Shown here: positions 1-12,279 of the stretch, in pieces
Layout: each line of letters starts with the position of its first letter
Numbering within the stretch: the stretch's first letter is position 1
Assembly (NCBI GenBank): GCA_029465975.1
Contig: CM055730.1
Coordinates: forward strand, 6,364,801 to 6,428,800
Direction of reading: 5' to 3'
Source: Dallia pectoralis
Lineage: Eukaryota; Chordata; Actinopteri; Esociformes; Umbridae
Length of the DNA: 64,000 nucleotides
Position numbers and translations under genes: made by a program
The notes under the pieces: model-generated
Databases searched by the model: none
What the model saw: only the letters and a program-made list of their open reading frames with translations
Told to the model about the DNA's origin: nothing

Positions 1-1037
1 TATAGTCCATGTTTCAGCACATACTACCAGGTAGAGAACACGGCACCATGTCATATAGTCCATGTTTCAGCACATACTTACCAGGTAGAGAACACGGCAC
101 CATGTCATATAGTACATGTTTTAGCACATACTACCAGGTAGAGAACACGGCACCATGTCATATAGTCCATGTTTCAGCACATACTACCAGGTAGAGAACA
201 CGGCACCATGTTATATAGTCCATGTTTCAGCACATACTACCAGGTAGAGAACACGGCACCATGTCATATAGTCCATGTTTCAGCACATACTACCAGGTAG
301 AGAACACGGCACCATGTCATATAGTCCATGTTTCAGCACATACTACCAGGTAGAGAACACGGAACCATGTCATATAGTACATGTTTCAGCACATACTACC
401 AGGTAGAGAACACGGCACCATGTCATATAGTCCATGTTTCAGCACATACTACCAAGTAGAGAACACGGAACCATGTCATATAGTCCATGTTTCAGCACAT
501 ACTACCAAGTAGAGAACACGGCACCACGTCATATAGTCCATGTTTCAGCACATACTTACCAGGTAGAGAACACGGCACCATGTCATATAGTACATGTTTT
601 AGCACATACTACCAGGTAGAGAACACGGCACCATGTTATATAGTCCATGTTTCAGCACATACTACCAGGTAGAGAACACGGCACCATGTCATATAGTCCA
701 TGTTTCAGCACATACTACCAGGTAGAGAACACGGCACCATGTCATATAGTCCATGTTTCAGCACATACTACCAGGTAGAGAACACGGAACCATGTCATAT
801 AGTACATGTTTCAGCACATACTACCAGGTAGAGAACACGGCACCATGTCATATAGTCCATGTTTCAGCACATACTACCAGGTAGAGAACACGGCACCATG
901 TCATATAGTCCATGTTTCAGCACATACTACCAGGTAGAGAACACGGAACCATGTCATATAGTACATGTTTCAGCACATACTACCAGGTAGAGAACACGGC
1001 ACCATGTCATATAGTACATGTTTCAGCACATACTACT
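1..1037. repeat. 53-bp minisatellite, about 19-20 copies, cut by window start
   Basis: Unit begins tatagtccatgtttcagcac; copies at 1, 54 and so on with few substitutions. Every unit holds ccaggtagag, a good match to a 5' splice site (CAG|GTAGAG). The exon before this intron is outside the window, so whether the unit came from its donor cannot be seen. Confidence 0.95.
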
Positions 1038-1614
1038 AGATGTATCTGCGTAATCTCAGTAGAATCACTATCATCACAATCCCCACAATACCAAGTTACA
1101 TGGAGTTTGTGACATAGGACACACATCCTACCTGGATCTGTCTTTTGATTAATAGCACAGTTTTTACAACAAAAATCACATTCATATCTTTAGTTGAAGC
1201 ATTGTTTCTCTAGTTGGTTAAAGATACTAGTTGAGTCAGTAGACAATCTCTGACAACAAAGAGCCCTGAAACTTTAAGTCTTTAGTGTTAGGCCATAAAT
1301 GAAGAAAAGAAGAAGCAGCAAGCAAACTAGAGTATGTCCTATGTTTAGCCCGGACTGCTTTTCTAGGACAGAGAGAGTAAGAGAGCAACCTTCATCTTAC
1401 TGTATGTGCGTGTAGTAGGTGTGATTAATGTCTCTACTATCTGGCAGCCTGGGCCTATTCCCCAGTAGACTCTGGACTAAATGGCCTACTAGTCTATAGA
1501 TACTAGCCCTACGGTCCACGTTTGTGAGTAGCGTTTTACCTGGGGCGTAGGGTGTGGTTTGCCTGTGGCCTGCGTATTAATAGCTGCGTGTCTTTGTGTT
1601 CTCTGCCCTTGTAG
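1038..1614. other. Intron sequence before e1
   Basis: Non-repetitive intron; I see no gene or known element in it. Confidence 0.6.
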
Positions 1615-1701
1615 GTGGAGCCCAGCACCAAGTTGTTCCCTGCTGTGTTCGCCCAGGCCACCAGCCCAAGCATCTTTCAGTTTGAACTGGGACGCATGAA
1701 G
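1615..1701 (+). CDS. ryr2: ryr2 exon e1
   Basis: 29 codons, begins and ends on codon boundaries. Acceptor ttgtag, donor gtgagc. Starts VEPSTKLFPAVF and ends FELGRMK, in the tail of the SPRY3 domain. It is the first exon seen; the intron before it runs off the window. Confidence 0.95.
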
Positions 1702-4700
1702 GTGAGCAGAGAGGGCGGGGGGGAGGGGCCTCAAATAGACCAGCCAATAGGATAAGGCTATGTGCTGCGTAGAATGACTGGTTATCTGGGCTGGGGATTC
1801 ACCAAAAGGTCTGGCTCCACATCAGTTCTGGACCGTCACATTTCTGAATCTTCTGGAAGACTTTAACAAGGGTTTAACAAATCGGCTTGTTGTCTTGTCG
1901 ACCTTTACATGCTGTTGTCTGAAGAATTAAGAAGGAACTACAGAACAACCCTGTGTTCTCCTTAACCCAGATCCCTAACCCTGACCCTGTCTCTCCCTCC
2001 ACCAGAACGTCATGCCCCTGTCAGCGGGTCTGTTTAAAAGTGAACGGAGGAACCCCAACCCCCAGTGCCCTCCACGTCTGCATGTCCAATTCCTAACACC
2101 GGTTCTGTGGAGCAGGGTACCCAACCACTTCCTGAAGGTTGACGTGTCGCGGGTCAACGATCGGCACGGTTGGCAGGTCACCTGCACTGAACCCCTGCAG
2201 TTCATGTCCCTGCATATACCCGAGGAGAACAGGTAGGGGTCACGACCTTCCATTTCTCTGTGTATACCCGAGGAGAACAGGTAGGGGTCACGACCTTCCA
2301 TGTCTCTGTATATACCCGAGGAGAACAGGTAGGGGTCACGACCTTCCATGTCTCTGTATATACCCGAGGAGAACAGGTAGGGGTCACTACCTTCCATGTC
2401 TCGATATATACACGAGGAGAACAGGTAGGGGTCACGACCTTCCATATCTCTGTATATACACGAGGAAAACAGGTAGGGGTCACGACCTTCCATATCTCTG
2501 TATATACACGAGGAGAACAGGTAGGGGTCACGACCTTCCATGTCTCTGTATATACATGAGGAGAACAGGTAAGGGTCACGACCTTCCATATCTCTGTATA
2601 TACACGAGGAGAACAGGAAGGGGTCACGACCTTCCATTTCTCTGTATATACCAGAGGAGAACAGGTAGGGGTCACAACCTTCCATGTCCCTGTATACCAG
2701 AGGAGAACAGGTAGGGGTCACGACCTTCCTTGTTTTCCTGCCTTGCACTAAAGGCATGCTTGTCTTAGAAAGCCATGTAGGGATATGACAAAGACAATCT
2801 TGGGCACAATTTGGTTGTTCAGCAGTTTTAGATCTGGTTTGAGAAGTTTAGAGTCATGTTAACCTCCAGTGTTACCAAGTGCATGTTTCCATACGAGGTT
2901 TCTCTGTGAGTCTTATTTGCTGTGTGTGTTCTCATCTCTAGGTCGGTTGACATCCTGGCGCTAACGGAACAGAAGGATCTCCTGAAGTTCCACTACCACA
3001 CTCTGAGACTGTACTCGGCCGTGTGTGCCCTCGGCAACAACCGCGTAGCACACGCACTCTGTTCCCATGCCGACGAGGCACAGCTGCTCTACGCCATCGA
3101 GAACAAGTACATGGCAGGACTCCTCAGGACAGGCTACTACGACCTGCTCATAGACATTCACCTCAGGTTGGCACACATGCGTGTGTGTGCGTGTGTATGC
3201 GTGTGTGTTTGCACGTGTGCATCCGTGCATCTCTCTCCCCTCGTGTGTGTGTGTGTGTGTGTGCGTCTCTCGCCCCCCGTGTGTGACCGAGGCGAAATAC
3301 TAGACAGATCTTACCATGTTTACATAAACATTTCGTCTGTCGTCCTCTCAGTACGTACGCCACGGCACGGCTGATGATGAACAACGAGTATATCGTCCCC
3401 ATGACGGATGAGACCAAGTCCATCACGCTGTTCCCGGACGAGAAGAAGAAACACGGCCTGCCCGGGATCGGCCTGAGCACCTCCCTGCGCCCCCGCATGC
3501 ACTTCTCCTCTCCCTCCTCCGTCTGTAGCCGCGGCGACTGCTTCCAGTACAGCCCCGAGTTCCCCCTGGACGTCCTGAAGGCCAAGACCATCGAGATGCT
3601 GACGGAGGCGGTGCGCGAGGGCAGTCTGCACGTCCGGGATCCCATCGGGGGCAGCACTGAGTTCCTGTTCGTGCCGCTCATCAAGCTGTTCTACACGCTG
3701 CTCATCATGGGCGTGTTCCACAACGGCGATCTGAGGAACATCCTACAGCTGATAGAACCGTCCGTGTTCTCAGAAGGCGCCGACCCGGCCGCGGACACGC
3801 TCGCGAGCGATCTCACCAAGGGAGGCGGAGGAGGCGGTGATGGGTCAGGGGGGGAGGAGAGGGCTGGGAAGGTCCCTAAAGGACTGCTCCAGATGAAGCT
3901 ACCCGAGCCTGTCAAACTGCAGGTACTTCCATTTCCCACCGTGTCGGTGAGATTAATGTGTCACCTGGAGGGATAAATCACACACTGAACTAAGGGTTGA
4001 CAGCGGCACACTTTCTGAACTCACTTCCTCGCCGTGTGTTTCCGTAGATGTGCCACCTGTTGCAGTACCTGTGTGACTGTCAGGTGCGTCACCGCATCGA
4101 GGCGGTGGTGGGCTTCAGCGATGACTTCGTGGCTCACCTCCAAAACAACCAGCGCTTCCGCTACAACGAGGTCATGCAAGCACTCAACATGTCTGCTGCG
4201 CTGACCGCCAGGAAGACCAAGGAGTTCAGATCTCCACCTCAGGAACAGGTAGAGGGCTTCACAGTGAATCAATAATAAAATAAACAGGTACAGGTAGAGG
4301 TCTTCACAGTGAATCAGGAATAGAAAACACAGGAACAGGTAGAGGGCTTCACAGTGAATCAATAATAAAATAAACAGGAACAGGTAGAGGGCTTCACAGT
4401 GAATCAATAATAAAATATACAGGAACAGGTAGAGGGCTTCACAGTGAATCAATAATAAAATAAACAGGTACAGGTAGAGGTCTTCACAGTGAATCAGGAA
4501 TAGAAAACACAGGAACAGGTAGAGGGCTTCACAGTGAATCAATAATAAAATATACAGGAACAGGTAGAGGGCTTCACAGTAAATCAATAATAAAATAAAC
4601 AGGAACAGGTAGAGGGCTTCACAGTGAATCAAGAATAAAAAACACAGGAACAGGTAGAGGGATTCACAGTGAATCAAGAATAAAATACACAGGAACAGGT

Positions 4701-6838
4701 AGAGGGCTTCACAGTGAATCAATAATAAAATACACAGGAACAGGTAGAGGGCTTCACAGTGAATCAAAATCAAGTAACCACGTCGTTCACCGTTTTGTGG
4801 CCAGACACTAATACCTATTGACCTCTGGTAATATGTTTGGCTGCCAGGTGGTTATCGTTTGTTGTCTCTCCTCAGATCAACATGCTCCTGAACTTCAAGG
4901 ATGACAAGCAGGACTGTCCTTGTCCTGAGGAGATCAGAGAACAACTGCTGGACTTCCACGAAGACCTAATGACCCACTGTGGTAGATTTACTTACACAAC
5001 ACTTAGAATCCAGATGGAGAAGCTACTTCTGACACAGGGACAGTAATTGAGGACTCCAGCTATTGATTCGGGAGCTCTAGTCAACTAGCCAACGAACCGA
5101 ATGCAGATATAATGTGTGCAGATAGATGTCATTCTGCATGTGTCCTCGGATTCTTATGTCAATTGTACAACAGTTCCCATCTTCTCTGTGTGTTCCAACG
5201 TAGCAGTCAGTCAGCAGGTGTCTTGGTTCTTTGCAGGCATAGAGATGGACGAGGACAAGCTGAACGAGGGGGACAGTGACTTCACAATCCGAGGGCGACT
5301 CATGTCCCTGGTGGAGAAGGTGGTCTACTTGAAAAAGAAGATGAGCTTCATGCCGAAAAAGGCGAAGAAAGCTAAGAAAGCCAGTAAGTCCGTCAATCCA
5401 TCAAATTGAAACCCCAGTGACTCAGTCCTTTGCAGAGTGCAACTCCAGCAATTAAAGCATCTGACCAGTGCTGGCGAGGTGAAATAGTTGTTCTGTCCCC
5501 AAGCACGATAGTACTTAACCTGAGTTCCCGTCCTTGTTGCCAAATTGAGTGGAACTAATATGAAAATGCTCTACTTGACCAGTTTGTGTAACCAGTGTCC
5601 TCGTATCCTCTTGGTCCTCCAGGCACTCTGCAGCAGCTGATCAGTGAGACCATGGTTCGCTGGGCCCAGGAGAGTGTCATCGAAGACCCGGAGCTGGTCA
5701 GGGCCATGTTTGTGCTCCTCCACCGGCAGTACGACGGCATCGGTGGACAGGTCCGGGCTTTGCCCAAAGCTTACACCATCAACTCTGTCTCGGTGGAGGA
5801 CACCATCAAACTGCTGGCATCACTGGGCCAGATCCGATCTCTGCTGTCCGTCCGCATGGGTCGAGAAGAGGAGAAACTGATGATCAGAGGGCTGGGGTGA
5901 GGGCAGGTCCATACATGAGGTTCTGACCCGTCACCTGGTTGAGGAGGGCTGTGTTTGTTTACCAGTTTTTCTGTTTGCTTGTGAAAACAGTGACATCATG
6001 AACAACAAGGTGTTCTATCAGCACCCTAACCTGATGAGGGCCCTGGGGATGCATGAGACTGTGATGGAGGTGATGGTGAATGTGCTGAGTGGAGGGGAAT
6101 CCAAGGTGACTATTGTGTTGAGGTTACACCTGTGTTGAGGTTACACCTGTGTTTACATGACTACTGTGTTGAGGTTACACCTGTGTTGAGGTTACACCTG
6201 TGTTTACGTGACACCTGTGTTTACATGACACCTGTGTTTACATGACTACTGTGTTGAGGTTACACCTGTGTTTACATGACTACTGTGTTGAGGTTACACC
6301 TGTGTTGCGGTTACACCTGTGTTTACATTACACATGTGTTAAGGTTACACCTGTGTTTACATAACACCTGTGTTGAGGTTACACCTGTGTTTACATGACA
6401 CCTGTGTTAAGGTTACACCTGTGTTGACATGACACCTGTGTTGAGGTTACACCTGTGTTTACATGACACCTGTGTTAAGGTTACACCTGTGTTTACATGA
6501 CACCTGTGTTAAGGTTACACCTGTGTTTTCATGACACTTGTGTTGAGGTTACACCTGTGTTTACATGACACCTGTGTTGAGGTTACACCTGTCTTTGTGA
6601 TATCATGTTTTGCCCCCTTCACTCGGTAACATAGAAATGTAGACCATAATAAGAAGTAATAGTGTTGACTTCTCTGGTACTTCCTGTCAAGGAGATCACC
6701 TTTCCCAAGATGGTGGCCAACTGCTGTCGTTTCCTGTGTTATTTCTGTCGAATCAGCAGACAGAACCAGAAAGCAATGTTTGATCATCTCAGCTACCTGT
6801 TGGAGAACAGCAGTGTCGGCCTTGGTGAGTGTGTCTAC

Positions 6839-6882
<44 letters not shown>

Positions 6883-9800
6883 CGTTTTACTATCCCGATG
6901 GGTTAAAGTGGGACCAGAAGCCCATTGTCAATGTCGATCTGGTGATATCTTACTTAGAAACACTGGTGAGATCTGGTGAGAACTTACTTAGAAACACTGG
7001 TAAGATCTGGTGAGAACTTACTTAGAAACACTGATGAGATCTGGTGAGAACTTACTTAGATACACTGGTGAGATCTGGTGAGAACTTACTTAGATACACT
7101 GGTGAGATCTGGTGAGAACTTACATTCTTCAGGCTACAGTCTGACAGACTAAATGTTCTTCTGTCTGTCTCTTTTTCTCCCGGTCTCCAGCATCTCCCTC
7201 CATGCGAGGCTCCACTCCGCTTGATGTGGCGGCTGCTTCTGTGATGGATAATAACGAACTGGCTCTGGCCCTCAGAGAACCGGACCTGGAGAAGGTAAGG
7301 GCTTCTTTAACTCTCACAGCCAGATGACTTCAACCTGGCCATGAGACAACCATACTGGGTTTACTGTTCCTGGAGAGCTACCTTTACAGGAGGTTTAACC
7401 TCCAATCATGGACTCATATATTCAGGTCATCCTCTTCCTTGATGTATAGAGTGAGGTTCTCTAACTCTGGTTTGTAAGGATTGTGTTTAATTCTTTTGCC
7501 TGGGAGTACCGGCACTAGCCTGTCTGGATTAGTCCCTGATTAGGAGACGATGAAAACAAACAGGAATTAAATTGCACCTCCACAAAGTTAACACTATTTT
7601 TATAGATGATCCTATTGACCCAGTGAAGCAATAAGCCAACATTATTAATTCGAGTTAGTTTAGTTAAATTTGTCTGCTCAAATCTAGTTCAGATTTATTT
7701 CAAACATCCCATGAGCCTGTGTCTGCACAGCCAGAATGTGCGTGATTTATGTCTCTCTCCTCCATCCTACCTAGGTGGTCCAGTACCTGGCCGGTTGTGG
7801 CCTCCAGAGCTGTTCCATGCTGGTGTCTAAAGGTTACCCCGATATAGGGTGGAACCCCGTCGAAGGAGAACGATACCTGGACTTCCTCCGCTTCGCTGTG
7901 TTCTGCAATGGTACAATGACGACTTGGTCCTAGCATGTATATATCTACATTTCGGATGTCTTATTTTTGTTAATTATCTTTTCGTTTACTTGTTGTCTTA
8001 TTAGGTGAGAGTGTGGAAGAGAACGCCAATGTGGTGGTGAGGCTTCTGATTCGTCGTCCGGAATGCTTTGGCCCCGCCCTTCGTGGAGAGGGAGGAAATG
8101 GACTCTTGGCAGCCATGATTGAAGCCATCAAGATATCAGAGGACCACAGTAGGGACGGCCCCTCCCCCACTTCAGAGGCCAGAAGGACACTGTAGGTCAT
8201 AACCACAACCCTAACCCCTCCCTCAGAACCCAGGAGGATGTGTGTTCTAGCCCTAGTTCTAACTGGTTCCATAACAGTCTGCTGCAATATAACAGACATT
8301 GTGAACGATTGCTGTAGCTTAGTGTGCTACTCAAACGAATGTACTGGTAAACGACATTGTTGTGTTGTTTCTAACAGTGTCTGCTTATACTTACTGTGTG
8401 TCTGTGTGTGTGTGTGTGTGCGTGTGTGCGCGTGCGGGCGTGTGTCTGGTATTCGCCACCACAGCAGTGATGTGTTATTAGAAGACGATGAAGAAGATGA
8501 TACAATCCACATGGGCAATGCCATCATGACCTTCTACGCTGCCCTCATTGACCTTCTGGGGCGCTGTGCCCCTGAGATGCACGTGAGTAAGAGCGATCGG
8601 TCGGAAGTACGGAGGTCACTCGTCCGATCATGACCCCCTGAGATATAGAATATTATAGAGGAGGCCCTGGTTGAAAGTACAGGCCTTGGATGTATATATT
8701 TAGCATTGGTTCTTAGGACTCCCATCAGCTGTTGCCAAGACAGCAGATTCTCTTTCAGGGTACCACGGGTAAACAAGCAGCGGTAGAGCTGCAGAACTGA
8801 CAGTGAGTAATGGAAGGCTTGGTGAATTACACTTTAATCACACAGTTTATGAGCTTTAGGCGTTCACATTCAGAAGCCCTTCATTTTGGCCGATCTGAGG
8901 TTTTCCGGTAATATGTTTTAGTTGGACACAGTACTAACTATTAACAAAATTCTTAGCAATGAGATTTATTTTTGGCTACAAAAGACACAGAGAGGGAATG
9001 TTTGTTTTGTTTTCCAGCTAATTCATGCTGGGAAAGGCGAGGCGATCCGGATAAGAGCCATCCTCCGTTCCCTGATCCCCATTGAAGATCTGGAAGGGGT
9101 TATCAGCATTCCCTTTCCCATGCCTACTCTTGCCAAAGGTAGGACATACATTACCCCATTACCAGGACATACATTACCCCATTACCAGGACATACATTAC
9201 CCCATTACCAGGACATACATTACCCCATTACCAGGACATACATTACCCCATTACCAGGACATACATTACCCCATTACCAGGACATACATTACCCTATTAC
9301 CAGGACATACATTACCCCATTACCAGGACATACATTACCCCATTACCAGGACATACATTACCCCATTACCAGGACATACTTTACCCTATTACCAGGACAT
9401 ACATTACCCCATTACCAGGACATACATTACCCCATTACCAGGACATACATTACCCCATTACCAGGACATACTTTACCCCATTACCAGGACATACATTACC
9501 CCATTACCAGGACATGCATTACCCCATTACCAGGACATACATTACCCCATTACCAGGACATGCATTACCCTATTACCAGGACATACACTACCCCATTACC
9601 AGGACATACATTACCCCATTACCAGGACCTATATTTACTTTTACTCAAATTCCACTGTCTGTATCGATAGTTTCCACTGACTCTGACCTGACCTGTCGGT
9701 CTGTGGTTCTGAATGTGTCCAGATGGGTCTGTTCTGGAGCCTGACATGTCTGCAGGGTTCTGTCCTGACCACAAGGCAGCTATGGTTCTTTTTCTGGACC

Positions 9801-12243
9801 GAGTCTACGGCATAGAGGACCAAAACTTCCTGCTCCACCTGCTGGAGGTGGGGTTTCTGCCGGACCTTCGGGCTGCGGCCTCCCTGGACACGGTGAGTCT
9901 TTAACCCGACCCAGTGACAACATGCTATATATAATATACTGAGACCTCCCTGGACACGGTGAGTCTATAACCTGACCCAGTTACAACATGCTATATATAA
10001 TATACTGAGACCTCCCTGGACACGGTGAGTCTATAACCCGACCCAGTGACAACATGCTATATATAATATACTGAGACCTCCCTGGACACTGTGAGTCCCA
10101 CCCAGTGACAACATGCTATATATAATATACTGAGACCTCCCTGGACACTGTGAGTCTATAACCCGACCCAGTGACAACATGCTATATATAATATACTGAG
10201 ACCTCCCTGGACACGGTGAGTCTATAACCCGACCCAGTGACAACATGCTATATATAATATACTGAGACCTCCCTGGACACGGTGAGTCTATAACCCGACC
10301 CAGTGACAACATGCTATATATAATATACTGAGACCTCCCTGGACACGGTGAGTCTATAACCCGACCCAGTTACAACATGCTATATATAATATACTGAGAC
10401 CTCCCTGGACACGGTGAGTCTATAACCCGACCCAGTTACAACATGCTATATATAATATACTGAGACCTCCTGGACACGGTGAGTCTATAACCCGACCCAG
10501 TTACAACATGCTATATATAATATACTGAGACCTCCCTGGACACGGTGAGTCTATAACCCGACCCAGTGACAACATGCTATATATAATATACTGAGACCTC
10601 CCTGGACACTGTGAGTCTATAACCCGACCCAGTTACAACATGCTATATATAATATACTGAGACCTCCCTGGACACGGTGAGTCTATAACCCGACCCAGTG
10701 ACAACATGCTATATATAATATACTGAGACCTCCCTGGACACTGTGAGTCTATAACCCGACCCAGTGACAACATGCTATATATAATATACTGAGACCTCCC
10801 TGGACACGGTGAGTCTATAACCCGACCCAGTTACAACATGCTATATATAATATACTGAGACCTCCCTGGACACGGTGAGTCTATAACCCGACCCAGTTAC
10901 AACATGCTATATATAATATACTGAGACCTCCCTGGACACGGTGAGTCTATAACCCGACCCAGTGACAACATGCTATATATAATATACTGAGACCTCCCTG
11001 GACACTGTGAGTCTATAACCCGACCCAGTTACAACATGCTATATATAATATACTGAGACCCCCTGGACACGGTGAGTCTATAACCCGACCCAGTTACAAC
11101 ATGCTATATATAATATACTGAGACCTCCCTGGACACTGTGAGTCTATAACCCGACCCAGTTACAACATGCTATATATAATATACTGAGACCTCCCTGGAC
11201 ACGGTGAGTCTATAACCCGACCCAGTGACAACATGCTATATATAATATACTGAGACCTCCCTGGACACTGTGAGTCTATAACCCGACCCAGTTACAACAT
11301 GCTATATATAATATACTGAGACCTCCCTGGACACGGTGAGTCTATAACCCGACCCAGTTACAACATGCTATATATAATATACTGAGACCTCCCTGGACAC
11401 GGTGAGTCTATAACCCGACCCAGTTACAACATGCTATATATAATATACTGAGACCCACAAAAGCATTTTGACGTATATGGGACACGGGAGAGAGTGAGTG
11501 CGAAGTGAGCGAGCGAGCGAGATGGAGAGAGGTATGAGAAAGTTAAAAGAGGAGATGGAGAGAAAGATATAGGAGAGGAAATATAAAAGAAGGATAGAAA
11601 GCGCGAGGTAAAGAGAGAATAGCGGAAGAGTGAGGGGAAAGCTGTTACGACATTCTAAACATCTTTAAATAATCTCCGTCTTGCTTGCTATTGGCTAATC
11701 CTGTAGAGTGTATCAACCAATAATGCATAACTCCGCCCCCTCAGGCTGCTCTCAGTGCTACAGACATGGCCCTGGCCCTCAACAGGTATCTGTGCACGGC
11801 CGTCCTGCCGCTGCTCACCAAGTGCGCCCCCCTGTTTGCCGGGACTGAGCCGTACGCCTCGCTTATAGACTCTCTCCTCCACACCGTCTACCGCCTGTCC
11901 AAAGGCTGTTGCCTTACCAAGGCCCAGCGGGACGCCATTGAGGAGTGTCTGCTGGCCACATGCAGGTGAGCGGTGGCTGGGTGAAGGCCCAATGTGGAAC
12001 GCTCCGGACGTTTTACAGTGCAAACAGAGTAAAACACACAACACGAACAGTCCAGAGACCCTGCTTATGTGGCGTATGTACTGGGTAAATATAGAATGTA
12101 TAATATATATCTGAATAGGGCAAAGGAGCAATGTATAAATGTGTGAGCAGATTGCAGAGGAAAAAAAATGTCCAGGTTCAAGTATCAAATTATGCAAAAG
12201 AAGTGTCCATTTATTGTACAGAATGTCCACCGTGGTCTGTTTA

Positions 12244-12279
<36 letters not shown>

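Noticed and set aside
1975..2757. 260-codon minus strand ORF with IYRDMEGRDPYLFSS repeats
   Set aside because: Anti-sense of the 48-bp array and exon e2; no start context or homology.
3163..3721. Minus strand ORFs of 173 and 133 codons over e3/e4
   Set aside because: Anti-sense shadows of conserved coding sequence.
4021..4773. 250-codon minus strand ORF with LIHCEALYLFL repeats
   Set aside because: Anti-sense of the 45-bp array; hydrophobicity is a by-product of the repeat.
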